Assembly: GCA_000727475.1 (NCBI GenBank) | Contig: KL647288.1 | Location: forward strand, 462,760 to 526,759 | Length of the DNA: 64,000 nt | Direction of reading: 5' to 3' | Source: Sarcocystis neurona | Taxonomy: Eukaryota > Apicomplexa > Conoidasida > Eucoccidiorida > Sarcocystidae | Shown here: in pieces, positions 1 through 11,631 of the stretch | Position numbering within the stretch: position 1 is the stretch's first letter | Layout of the letters: each line of letters begins with the position of its first letter | Position numbers and translations under genes: made by a program | The notes under the pieces: generated by a model | Database searches by the model: none | What the model was told of the DNA's origin: nothing | Seen by the model: only the letters and a program-made list of their open reading frames with translations

Positions 1-1
1 G

Positions 2-2320
2 GAGCAGCAGCAACAGGAGCAGCTGCAGCAGCAGATGCGTCGTCGGCAAGCTTCTGCAGGCGGCAGGGGGCAGCAGCAGCACCTGCAGAGTTTTCAGCAG
101 CAGCAACAGCAGCCCCGACAGCAACAGCAGCGACAGCCCCAGCAGCAGAGCGTTACGAAGTCAGCCACAGCGCAGCTTGCAGCGACAGCAAAAAGAAGCG
201 GGGCAGCAGGAGGACGAGGTGCGGTTGCTGCTGCTACTCCGCGTAGGGGGCGTGGGCAACATCCGACGCAGGGGAGAAAAGAAGCACCGGGCTCACCAGG
301 CGGCACAGCTCACCGGGAGGGCAGCAGCAGCAACCGCAGCAGCACGTCCAGCGATGGGTGTGAAGCTGCGTTCACTGCAGCAGATACGTCCCATCCGTCG
401 CAGCTCCACGAGTGTACTGCTACATCTCCTGTGGTTGCTGTTGCGAGTCCTGGGGCGCGTCTCTCTCCTACGAAGAAGCAGCAGCAGCAATCGTCTCATG
501 CTGCAGCATCCCGCGTCCGACTTCCGTCGTGCGCTGCTGCTGGGACTGCTTCTTCCGCGGCAGCCTCTGCTGCTGCTGTGGAGTCTGCTGCAGCTTCGCA
601 CGTACCCGGGGACTGCGCTGGTGCAGCAAAAGCAGGGGGCGCTGCTGCGACGAGTGGCAGCACTAACAGCAGGGGACGGAGCAGCAGGAAACCAGGGGGA
701 GGAGGAGCAGGAGCAGCAGGAGGAGGCGGAGCCAAGCGGGCTTCTCGTTGCGGAGGCCGCGCAGGAGCAGCAGGAGCAACAACGCGGCTGCCCCACCCAG
801 AAGCAGCAGCAGCAGCCTTTCGAGAAGGAGGAGGAGGAGGAGCAGGAGCAGCAGCAGCAGAGTGTATATACACCGCAGCGGGAAACCCTGGTTTCCCGCT
901 GTCAGCACTAGGGCGGTCTTCGACTGCAGATGCGGCAGGCGACGTAGAGGCTGGGCGCCTGGCCCGACCACAAGATGCTAACAGTTTTTGTTCTTCTGTT
1001 GCGGCCGCTCCGGATGATACTGCGCTCACGTACACTCCGTCGACCTTTGGCTTCCCAGCTGGCTACGCTCCCCCCCCTCCGCCTCCCCCACCTCCTCCTC
1101 CTTGCCCGTTCCCGCCCTCTGCAGCAGGAGCAGCAGCAGCGGGTGCAGGAGCAGCAGCAGCAGCAGGTGCAGGAGCAGCAGCAGTAGGCGCAGGAGCGGC
1201 AGCAGGAGAAGCAGCAAGGGATGACCCAGGAGAGGAGCACAGGGGAAGAGGAGTTGGCCAGGAGCAGCAGCCGTGGCGGCGGAACTCAGAAGACGGTTCT
1301 CTTATGGAAGCAGGACTCCCGCAGCAGCTACTGCAGAAAGGACTGCTCCCGCCACCTGCCGAGCCTTCGCCGTGGGCAGTGCTGGCTGCCATTTCTAAGC
1401 AGAAAGCAGCTGCGCGTGCTGTGCGCAGACATGCCGTTGCTGCTGCGCGAACTGCTGCTGTTGCTGCCAGTGCCGCTGCTTCCTCTTCGCCCACCCTTTC
1501 CCCGGCAGCAAAACACAGAGACGCCGCTGTCTTCGGTGCTGCTCCTCCTCCTCCTGCGTTTCCCCCTCCTCCGCCTCCTCCTTCTCCTCCCCCCCAGGCG
1601 CTTCTTCCTATTCGTAGGCCCGCTACTACTGCTGCCTTATCTTCTTTTGCTCCCAGTGCTGCTTCTTTTGTTTCTCCTGCTGCTGCGTCATCCTCTGCTG
1701 CTGGTGCTGTATCTCCTGCTGCTGCGTCTTCTCCTGCTCTTAGTGCTCTCTCCTCTGCTACTGCTGTTGCTGCTTATCCTGCTTCTGTTACTGCGGCTGC
1801 AGGTTTTGCTCTTCCGTGTATTCCTTCTTCCCCCGCTGCTCTCCCCACCTGCCCTCGGCCTCCGCCGCCGCCGCCGACTCCTGTGGATAGTAACCTTGGT
1901 CCGCCGATCCGCGCGTCTGCGCGTGCTGCTGTCGCCGCCGGGCGTGCTGCTGGCGCTCCTGGGTGGGCTCCAGCGTGCTCTGTTGCTGCTGCGGGGCGTG
2001 CGACTGCCGATCCTGTTGCTGCTGGTACTGTTGGACGTGCTGCTGCTGCTACTACTGGGCGTGGTGCTGCTGGGGCTGCTGTCCCTCCGTCGGGTCCTCG
2101 CCTCATGCGTCCCCCTCATGTTCCCGCTTGTCCCTCAGCACCGCCGCCTCCTCCTCCTCCGCCGCCTCCTCCTCCTCCGCCTGCTCCCGGCCCAGGGCCG
2201 CCTGCTGCTGCTGCTCCAGCTGCTGCTGCTGTTGCTGCTGCTGCCGCTTCTGATGCGGCGGTGGCTGTCGGACGCGCTGCTGCTGCTGTTCCTCCCCGTC
2301 ACGTGGACGCTGCGGCTTGA
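2..2320 (+). CDS. Ala/Pro/Gln-rich low-complexity protein, 5'-partial
   Basis: The frame is open from the left edge; the first ATG in the window is at 35, so the true start may lie outside. From that ATG there are 761 codons to a TGA at 2318-2320. The N-terminal third is rich in Gln, Ala, Ser and Arg (CAG/GCA/AGC triplets). Three proline clusters follow near 1066-1110, 1550-1605 and 2130-2200, separated by Ala/Ser tracts. The longer proline runs could bind profilin or SH3/WW-type domains, but no FH2 or other folded domain is visible, so no function is assigned. A short less biased stretch, DDTALTYTPSTFGFPAGY, lies near 1010-1065. The Leu-rich frame that overlaps from 1221 looks like a shadow of this one up to about 2310. 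No homologue is recognised. Low-complexity triplet DNA stays open in several frames by default, so this is only a moderately supported gene. Confidence 0.5.
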   Translation, partial: EQQQQEQLQQQMRRRQASAGGRGQQQHLQSFQQQQQQPRQQQQRQPQQQSVTKSATAQLAATAKRSGAAGGRGAVAAATPRRGRGQHPTQGRKEAPGSPGGTAHREGSSSNRSSTSSDGCEAAFTAADTSHPSQLHECTATSPVVAVASPGARLSPTKKQQQQSSHAAASRVRLPSCAAAGTASSAAASAAAVESAAASHVPGDCAGAAKAGGAAATSGSTNSRGRSSRKPGGGGAGAAGGGGAKRASRCGGRAGAAGATTRLPHPEAAAAAFREGGGGGAGAAAAECIYTAAGNPGFPLSALGRSSTADAAGDVEAGRLARPQDANSFCSSVAAAPDDTALTYTPSTFGFPAGYAPPPPPPPPPPPCPFPPSAAGAAAAGAGAAAAAGAGAAAVGAGAAAGEAARDDPGEEHRGRGVGQEQQPWRRNSEDGSLMEAGLPQQLLQKGLLPPPAEPSPWAVLAAISKQKAAARAVRRHAVAAARTAAVAASAAASSSPTLSPAAKHRDAAVFGAAPPPPAFPPPPPPPSPPPQALLPIRRPATTAALSSFAPSAASFVSPAAASSSAAGAVSPAAASSPALSALSSATAVAAYPASVTAAAGFALPCIPSSPAALPTCPRPPPPPPTPVDSNLGPPIRASARAAVAAGRAAGAPGWAPACSVAAAGRATADPVAAGTVGRAAAATTGRGAAGAAVPPSGPRLMRPPHVPACPSAPPPPPPPPPPPPPPAPGPGPPAAAAPAAAAVAAAAASDAAVAVGRAAAAVPPRHVDAAA

Positions 2321-2329
2321 GAGGAATTC

Positions 2330-2723
2330 GGCTTCGGTGGGAGAGGCGGGAGTGCTGCAGTACCGCAGCAAATCAGCAGGAGCAGCAGCAGCAGGAGCAG
2401 CAGCAGCAGCAGCGGTGGAGAGGGAAAAGCAGAAGATGGAGAAGGAGGAGGAGGAGCGAGCGCAGCAACAGGAACAAGAAAACCGGAAGGACGCACAGCA
2501 GCAGCAGCAGGATGCAAGAGGTGACGGAAACGACAGTGGTCTAGCGGCACAAGATGAAGAGGAACAGGAGAGCCAGCAGCAAGAACAGCAACAGGAGCTG
2601 CCAGTTGAGGCAGTGAAGCGGACGCAGCAGCAGCAGCAGCCGAACGCGGCAGCAGACCGCAGCAGCAGCAGAACGGAGCAGCCGAACGCAGCAGCCGCAC
2701 CTGAGAAGCACGAGCAGTGGTGA
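2330..2723 (+). CDS. Gln/Glu/Ala-rich frame, possible 3' exon of the preceding gene
   Basis: Just after the TGA that ends the first frame, a second frame becomes the plausible one. It encodes an Ala run, then a charged stretch (EREKQKMEKEEEERAQQ), then Gln/Asn/Ser-rich sequence, and ends at about 2723. The same frame is open back to 1221, but upstream it is a monotonous Leu-rich translation typical of an out-of-frame reading of GCT/CCT triplets. The handover near 2320 could reflect an intron, a frameshift or sequence error in triplet DNA, or a separate exon. No splice pair was convincing enough to fix the junction. Confidence 0.3.
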
Positions 2724-3569
2724 AGGGGCGCAGCAGCAGCAGCAGTGGCAGGACGCAGCAGTCGAGCAGTGCGGCTGCGGCGGAAGATCGTCCGCAGCAG
2801 CAGCCTCAGCAGCGGCATTTGGGGGGACGAGGAGTAGTACTAGCTGCAACAGCAATTACGAGGGGGAGCCAGGGAAGCAAAGAAATTTTTCTGTAGCAGC
2901 AGCAGCAGGAACCCACCCTGCAGGTGTCCGGCAGCAACATGTAATTCTCTCAGCAGCTGTTCGAATAAGAAGACTTTTATACACACATACAATCCGTACC
3001 GTCTAAGTATATACGCGTGTGTGTATATATATATGTATATGTGTATACACGTATATATTTTTCCATTGTATCGTATTCACAAAATATAAGTTAACTACTT
3101 TATCGCTGTCTCTCTATGTCTCTGTCTCTATGTATGTATATATATATATACGTATATTTATTTATCGAGAAACACACCCTACAAATATGTAGAGGTCGTC
3201 TGTATCTGCGTGCAGGTGATGCACTTCACTACAATTCTTTTCCCCCAAGTATGCACATGTAGCGTATACATACGTGTCTGCGTCAATATCTGTCCATATA
3301 TATATATATATATATGTATACGTGAATCTTCACACGAAGATGGATTGACTATACTTTTGTGAAGTATATATATATATATAAAGACGTGTACCTGCTTGGG
3401 GGGAAGGCATGGCGTTGCAGTGATTTTCTTTCAAGTGTGTCCACTCACGTGTAAGTTTACGTCTGTGTGTGTGTATGTAAAAGTGATGAGGGTCACTGCT
3501 GGTGTCTACGTAGGTATGAACACAGGTGTATTTCTACGCATTTGTATATGAAGCTGCAGTGGAACGAAG
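2724..3569. repeat. CAG tail followed by AT/GTAT microsatellites, no gene seen
   Basis: CAG-type triplets continue to about 2920. From about 2990 to 3400 the sequence is a series of TA, GTAT and TGTA microsatellites, including (TA)n near 3293-3316 and 3365-3381. No coding frame is supported. Confidence 0.7.
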
Positions 3570-4515
3570 ATGGCCGACGCAAAAGAAACAACGAATACTT
3601 TTACGCGGACGAAGAAAAAAACTGACATCTCTCTAACGTCAAACGGCGACACTCCTGCTGCTGCTGCTTCTTGTTTGACGGCCACTTCACTTTCTCCGGC
3701 CACTGCGGGTCGTTGGTGTGGGCTGCTGCTGCTGTGCGGGGGGCGGTGCTCTTCTTCCCTTGTTGCTACGCTCCTTGGGAGGGGCTGCCCGCTTTGCAGC
3801 TGTTGCTGCTGCGATGTGACACTGCTGCTGCTGTCGCATCTGCTAGAGTGTTGCCTGCCACTTTCTTGCGAAATGCACCGTGGCCTCTGCTGCTTCGGTA
3901 GATGGCAGCTGCTTGAAAGCTGGCTGCTGCTGATGTTCCTGTTACTTCGACTGCAGATGGCACTCCTGCTGCTGCTGTGAGCGCCCCTGCTGCCCCGTTC
4001 CTACAGGCGGTGCCGCACGCAGGCCGACAGCAGCTGTAGCTGGTCACTGCTACAGCCGCATCACCTGCTGCCACCACATCTCTCCGCTGCTGTTGCAATT
4101 CCCTCGGCCTGCTGCTGCCACGTGCCGAGACGAAGATGACTGCCGCTGCTCGTGGGGCGCCAGTTTGCTCTGTTGCTACGCTACCATTGTTCTACGTGCT
4201 GCTGCCACCCTTTTTCCTGCTGCTGCAGCTGCTCCAGTTTTTGACTGCTGCTGTTGCTGCAGTTCCTGACTACTGCTGCTGCTGCTGCAGCGTCTGACTA
4301 CTGCTGCTGCTGCTGCTACAGTTTCTGACTGCTGCTGCTGGCATTTTTCCGGCTGCTGTGTGCCGTTGGAGGACTGTTGCTGCAGCGCCCTGATGCCCAC
4401 GCCTCATTCGCACTGCTGTTGGTACTCGGTGTTGCGGCTTGTCGCCACCGGGGGAGCTGCTGAACGGATGGTAGCTAACATGCGATCCTCAGCAGCAGCA
4501 GCAGCGGGAAAAAAA
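3570..4515. other. CTG-rich block with a possible short coding start at 3570
   Basis: An ATG at 3570 in a good context (GAAGATGGCC) begins a non-repetitive stretch of about 35 codons (MADAKETTNTFTRTKK...), then enters CTG repeats and runs to a stop at 3980 as a Leu/Cys-rich translation. On the minus strand the interval 4400-4176 reads as a Gln/Ser/Ala-rich frame. The block may therefore be exons of a plus-strand gene starting at 3570, or of a minus-strand gene. Strand and structure cannot be decided from sequence alone, and no domain is recognised. Confidence 0.3.
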
Positions 4516-7501
4516 CGGTCACTCATAAACTCATACGAATAACTCTCTACTTACGATGCGGTAGCTCATCCGAAGCTAGCGTAGAAGTAGTAATTCATCA
4601 GAAGTGAACATGGAAATGCTCTAATTCTTTCACGTCCACCTACGCATATAAGGAAACACATTTTGTTCAAATCTATATACGGGCGCTGCTAAAAGAAGAT
4701 TAACTTGGTCTGTCAACAGGGCACTAACACATACACATGTATACCTAAGGAAAAATGACTTCTATCTAAAGGCAACTTAATTGGATGTATATGTGTTTAC
4801 ACCAGCCGGCACAGTCGCACGCCTGTGTCATGTTGTCTAAATATGTATATAGATGTGTGTGTATATATGAGACGTCTGAGTTACAGATCAGAGAAGGGTT
4901 TACATACAGTTCACTCTGCATGCAACCGAAGAAGTAGCAGCAGCACAGCACGTAGGAGCGAACGCAGGGTAACACGCAGCGGCAGAACCTGTAGTGGCCG
5001 ACACGGGCGAGCCCACAAGGCAGCAGCAGACATACGAGAGTGAACCGCTGCTCGACACGCAACCGCACAGCATACTGCAGCCCAAACAGTGGAAATGAAG
5101 CAAAACGTCTGGCGTTGCCACATGCATCAGTAACTACACAGGGATATGCGGCAACACAGTAGCCGGTAGCGCGGAGTGAGGTGACTGCGCATCACACAGC
5201 AGGCAGCAGCAGAACGTGCAGCAGCAGAATGCGTTACTGCATAGGCAACGTGACACCGACACAAGGGGGGCGGTGGTGGACGACGCAGGATACGCAACTT
5301 GCGCAGTGTTCGAGGAGCCAGCTACAAGAGCTGCACGCTCAGGTGAGCGAAGAACCTGCTGCGCCGCTGAGGGCAGAGTCGGGGTGCTTTTCTCTACAAA
5401 AACGGCGGTGTACAGGCACTCCAGCAAGACTAGTGAACACGACGCACAGACACTCCACACAGGGACCTCTCTCCGATAGAGGGGCCTCTGCGTAAGCGGT
5501 GTGAGCACTATCGCAGGTGAGACCACCCCGTCGGAGATGGAAGAAGAATTACGTCTGCTGGCGACGGCTTCCTATACTTTGGAGAGTGCTAGGTACACAC
5601 GTGAAATAGTTGTCTTTACTTGCGTGAATAGTACGGGCGCGTAACGTGGGCAATACCATATCACCCTGCGCTTCATAATATACGTGGATCCGGCTTGGGG
5701 TTAGCGGCCTCCTTGCCTGCTGCTGGCGCTGCTGTAGGAAGTCCGCTGCAACAGGCTCTTGCACACGCTGGGGGAGGGGCGAGAGAAAACCAGTAAGAAA
5801 AGTCTTCCCCAACAATGTTCCGCGCAGAAGTGGAAACGACAATGGACTGACGAGTTAAAGACTGGTGCGTCTCCATATCGCGTACGAGTACGAATTCACA
5901 GTCTGACTGCTATTACGAATCCTGCTTTTCTGCTTAACAATGCTGATCTATGTGTCTGTGTGTGTGTGTGTGTGTCTGTTACGTCTATTTTTCCTTTCTC
6001 CTCGAACACACGTCTGTGCACGCCCACACATGGAGGAAGGGCGCCTTTGTGCCGTCCTTTTGACATGTATAGGCAGTTGGTTTGCACGAGCGAATCAAAT
6101 ACTCCGGCGACGTCTACAGAACATTTGAAAGTGCAGCAGAGCTGCACAACTGCGTGCCAAAACACGCTGGGCACAAGGCCCGAAAAATTCCTCGTACTTG
6201 TGAGAGGCAGCGGCACACGGACCCGCAGACTAATCAGCCAGAAAAACGTCTGTGTTCCTCTTGGGCAAAGATAACTGTTTTATACTTACCAAATTTCCTT
6301 CGCTTTATTGAGTCGCACAGAATACTGTTTTCGCACAGCTATTAGAGACGCAGGGTTCCTACGTGTGTTAGCACGTATAAAGGCGCTAACACGAGCGGAT
6401 GTGTACCTGTATGTTTATGTACTTACGCCGAGGCTCCTACAGGGGTCGGTACACTCCTGTACATGTACAGGTATTTAAAGCTCTATATGGCGGAAAATAC
6501 AGATGCATGCATCTACTACTCGTAAGTGTGCGTTCCCCAAAGGATCGCGATACAAGCGAGAGACCCTTAACAGCAAAAGTTCTGTCCGTGTGCTTTTGTC
6601 GCTTTTTCGTGTCAATGATACATGTGTTACAGGCACATACGTCGTATACATACACAGGACATGCGTGCCGGCATACACGTACATACCAACATACATAGAT
6701 AGAGGCAGAGAGACAGAGACACAAAGGTAGTCTGTGTATATATGTGCATGTGTCGGTTCCTGAATAATCGAAGAAGGACGTACGTACCCGTCGGTAAGAA
6801 CCATGCGGGCACGCGCCCACGTACCACCGTAGGGAATCTGCTCTGGGCAGGTAACTCTCCCCTGGTTATGTGGATTCCACCACTGGTGACTGGAAGGCTG
6901 GCTCAACGCATGTATAGGACAAATACATACTACATATATATAGTGCTGGGGTATAAATTTCCTACGAATATTACGATGTTTGTACGTAAATTACAAAGTA
7001 CACGTGTCCTGAAGCTGCTCACAGAAAGGTCATGCAGGGCTGCAGAAAGCGTCTGAACTTCAAAAACGTGCAACAGTTGTCTCTTCCGAGATGAAGCGAC
7101 AACTACAAAGGCAGAGAGAGATATATATTTAGATAGGGAAGTATCTTGATACAGGGATAGAAGAGAAGATATAGGTATAGGTCTACTTATTATTGATAGA
7201 GTCTCTCTAGCAAAGGGTCAAACACCAACCCCACGCATAAAAGCAGATATATCTACCTGCTGAAATATACGGAAGAACAGAGACTCACCTTTGTCATTTG
7301 CACGCGTGGAGTTCTGATTAATTAAATCTTCCTGTCTCTTTCAGACTGTACTGAGTATCCGTGAGGTACTTGTGACAGTCTAAATCGAGTGCTACAGGTG
7401 ATACTACTGGATGACACGTATCGAGCAGGTATTTGTGTGTAGCGTCCTCCACGTTTGCTGCTGAAAACAATGGGGATATGCGTCCTAACGATAAGCATCT
7501 G

Positions 7502-7655
7502 CAGAAGTACACACATATGCATATATATATATATATGTATACATATATATATATTACTTTTTATATATGTATACATATATATATATACTTTTTGCGGCCC
7601 GTAACTGTATGTATATATATATATATATATATACATAAGTTCTACTGATTAGTTT

Positions 7656-7692
<37 letters not shown>
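7502..7692. repeat. Cluster of TA/TATG microsatellites
   Basis: Four closely spaced TA-rich arrays with GTATACAT interruptions lie here, the last being an almost pure TA run of about 30 bp at 7659-7689. Confidence 0.85.
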
Positions 7693-7693
<1 letters not shown>

Positions 7694-8640
7694 ACGTATG
7701 TTGTCCTGATTAGGAGCAAATAAGGTATACATGTGCGCATCTGTACTGCAGTGGAACACATTGTCTATTCGTACAGACTGGGGTATGTTGTAGGTGTGTC
7801 AGTTGCTACGTGGTGACGAACGCCCGATAATTACTTTGATGGCTCTAATCATTAGGAGATGTTTCTCTGGTTCCACTGGCAGGCGTTTAAAACAGATATA
7901 TACATATATGTATATATTATAGTGTGCTAGAGAAAGAGAGAGAGAAAGAGAGAGAGTGAGAAGGAAAGTAGTACATTCGTATGTGTATGTGTATGTGTGT
8001 ATATATATATGTATACATAGATGTACAGATGTCGTACTGCTATATGCTCTAAATATATATACTACTCAGCGCATACAGAAAAAACCCTCACACATACATC
8101 CACATATATATATATATAGGTATAGGTGTATTTATGCGTGAAGATTCACGCGTTATTCTGCCGGCCGCTAGAGTTCTGGAATAACTTCTGACGGCCCTAG
8201 ATTACTTAGTGATACAGGGACGGCACCACGCCCGACTGTGGCATAGACCGAGAGGGACTACTGGGTGCAAATCTGTATATTTGGTTAAGCAGATCGTAGA
8301 CCTTTTGATTGGTCGGTAGGTGAATGGATACGGCTTCACACATATGCGTACGTATACGTATGTATGAACCACTCAAGCGCCGAAGAAGGTCTACATCTGT
8401 TCCTTCGCCGAGCATGGATAAATTCAAAGATACTGTAGTCGTAATTACACTCACGTATACGAGGACGCAGGAGAGGGACATGGTCTTCCAGTACGTAGCA
8501 ACGACGGAAGGACTTCACGTTTATCTAGATCATACCTATACGTAGGAGACGTACGCTCCGTGCAAAAAGACGCGCACTGCAACCAACATTTACATACGTG
8601 TGGTGTTATATTATCACAATTGATAACATATGTGCGCATA

Positions 8641-8756
8641 TACATATATATATATATACATATACACACGTACATACGCACATACATACATACACACATA
8701 CATACATACATACATACATTTACACATACATACATACGTACATACATACATACATA
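8641..8756. repeat. CATA tetranucleotide array
   Basis: A tract of TA followed by about 100 bp of CATA repeats interrupted by CACA, TTTA and CGTA variants. Short His/Tyr/Thr-rich frames across it are artefacts of the repeat. Confidence 0.85.
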
Positions 8757-11631
8757 ACTATTCCTACGCGCTCCATCTAGCAACACACGGATTCCGTGGT
8801 AGCGGGATACAATACAGGAGTAGCTGGTACACACGTCGAGTGGTCAGATATTTCAATGTCTGAAATGAAAACCCTTTTTTTAACGAGCTTTCCTGCTGTG
8901 TTCTGCGACATGTATCTCTATCTAGTAAGTTGTACCAGTCCTCCTAGATACATGCCGTAGTTGCAATTTCTCTAGATATATACGCTTATATATATATATA
9001 TATTTGCGTAGTTGATGCAGGACGCGATTGAAAGAGCATGCGCTTGCTGCCGGCTGGTGCCCGCACCGTATCGCCGTCAACTTCATCGTGTAAAGAAGAA
9101 CTTTGATCGGGCTTTTTTATTTTAGGCCGGCTTTTAGGCCGCCTTCCCTTCTTTCCTTTCCGTTTCTGCAGTTTTTCGTCCGCTCGATTTTTAACTTCAT
9201 AGTTGCCACCACTTTACTTATTAGCCGTTTCCCGTGTGATTCCGGCTGCGAAGAGCTTCGTTTCTACGCGTGCATTTCTTCCTGTCGCCACATTATCGGC
9301 TTCCCTTGCATGCACATACCCAAATTTCCCGTTTTTCTCCTCCCTCGTGGTACGCGTAGTCACCTTTCCGCACCGTACGTGCCAGACTCCGAGTCCCATG
9401 TATTCGTGCGCGCACAGATGCATACGAGCATAATTATATTTTTTTTTATTACGTCGTACGGTTCACATACAGCTGTCTACATATACGTACTGTGGACGTT
9501 CAGATCTCCTTGCCACCGCCACGATCTTTTTCACCGCGTGAGTCTCAGTATTTTTTTCTCGCGTCAGTGACTTCACCAAGCGCGAGAACAGGAAGCGAAG
9601 TTACTCTCTTCCGGTTGTATACATGAAGTGTACGGAACCACTTGGTTGTATCCGTCTGTATATCCATTCTAAATTCCGTTTATATTGAGAGGCCATCTTC
9701 TTTTCTTTTTTACGCAGGCGTGTGCCTATGTGTCACGAAAGAAGGTGGTTTTACACTGTTGTTTCCGTTCGACATGACGCACGGAAGACTTTGGATTTTT
9801 GAGAATATTTTGCAAAAGTATTCGAATTATTCACGGCGTAGACGTACACCAAGACAGGACAACGTATATGTACATGCATATCTGTACACAGATATGTACA
9901 CATACGGACGTCACTCTTTTCCAGGATCTCTCCTGTGTCTTCGCTCAGTATTCGCGAATAACTCGTCCTCTGTTGTATTCGTCTCCTTTTTTTACATTTT
10001 GTGCACACCTGTGATTTCCTTACTACACCTCGTGCCGTTGAGTGTGACCGTTCATGTTTTTCACGGTCGCCCACAGAGGGCTACCGCAAAGCAGGCAAGC
10101 CTACGCAGTAACAAGAGATACGACGGCATTATACATATAGATCTATGTAGCATTCACTTATTATTGTGTGTATTTGCCATGTGATGAGATGTGTTGGACA
10201 CCGAGAAACATTCACGCGCAGTGCACTCCCGTTGATGCGTCAAGGTGTACGTACACGGCTTCAGTCGGATATTCTCCGAATTCCCACCCCGTTGGCTCTG
10301 TTTTATCCTTCTTCCCACTGTTTTTTTTCGACTTCTTCTTCTTCATTTTGCCGTCCTTCCCTTTATTTCGTATCTCTAATCTTCCCTGGCGTCTGCTGCG
10401 TTCTCACCGTCGTCGCGCTTGTCGCCTTGGTTGGCTCTGACGGGGTAGCGTGCTAAACGTCGTAAGCACACGCCCGAGACTATTCCTGTCCACCTTCTAC
10501 AGTTGCCGGTCTCCCCCCCGTTCTTCACGTTTTTTTGTTACATTTTTTCCTTTTTTATCCGTTGTCCCCCTTTTCGACATATTTTCTGTATTTTTCTTAC
10601 GTGCGTCTTCGTTTCGCGTCTTTTTTCGAACTCCGGAAGTGCGCAAATCTCGCTTCCTCTGCCGTAGAGTATTCTAATGTATCTCTTGGCCCATCCACAA
10701 TTACAGAGCTGCGGAGATCCGTTTACCTAAATTTCCGAGTGCATATAACATGCGTTCAGATACACAAATATATCTACATATATAGGGATGACAGGTTGAC
10801 TGGAGGACACTTGTATAGTCTAAATTTGTGCACTTCAACGTATCGACCTGAGCTGTGTGTATACGTGTTTGCATCGTTGAATCTGCTCTTCATGGAATAT
10901 CGGGGTCTCTTGGTTTACAACGTTTGAATAGTAGTGCATGTCGTTCACCACGAACGACGGCGAACAACTTCGATCGAGGACACAATCTTTAACGCCACTC
11001 GCGTGGACACGTATGTACGTGGGGCATCGTCCTTCATATACATGTTGTAAATGTGCATGCGTCACTCGCGTCTGCGCCTCACTTTCTAAATATCGTGCGA
11101 CGTATAAATACTCCTCACTATCCCTTCTCACCGCTTTTTTGAAGTATCTCTGCGTACGTCGTGTGTCTCCTGGTACCCACACACTTCATCAAGCGAGTTT
11201 ACTCTGTGTACATATATATATGTATATAAGTAGGTGCATGACAAATCTCGAAAACTATTATATGTACGTGTATGTACGCGTATGCGTAAAATAAAGCGCT
11301 GCTTGTTTTCTTGATAACGCTTTTACCTGACGTGTTTTTAGTGTCATTGCATCCCATCTGATTTCTCTTTCTTTCTTTTCGTCGCCTCCACTTCCCAGCA
11401 CCTTCTTCTGCCTTCCCGTTTGTCTTTTTTCTTCTTTGCTGGGCACTTCTCTTTTTTTCTTTGTTTTCTCCCCTCCTGCGTCTTCTCCCTCTGCCCCTCC
11501 CCTCGGTCCATCTGCCTTTCCGCCCCGCGCACCCCCCCGTCTGCTGCTTGGTCACCGTCTCGTGTACGTAGCGCTTTTTCATCTGTTCGCTTGTGCATTA
11601 CTTTCCTCCTTCGCCTCCACACATCGCCACG

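Larger units (their letters stand above)
4516..11591. other. Long interval without a supported gene
   Basis: This holds unique sequence broken by microsatellites: TG around 5950-5975, TA arrays at about 7519-7690 (the longest near 7659-7689), GA around 7931-7966, and CATA at 8641-8756. From about 9100 to 11590 the plus strand is pyrimidine-rich with many T and TC runs, as expected upstream of a plus-strand gene. Open frames here are short, start mostly at non-ATG codons, and show no domain or compositional signature shared with the genes. Confidence 0.6.

Noticed and set aside
1221..2320. Leu-rich overlapping frame in the first gene
   Set aside because: It is the out-of-frame reading of GCT/CCT codons of the Ala/Pro-rich frame; only its tail after 2320 is kept as a possible exon.
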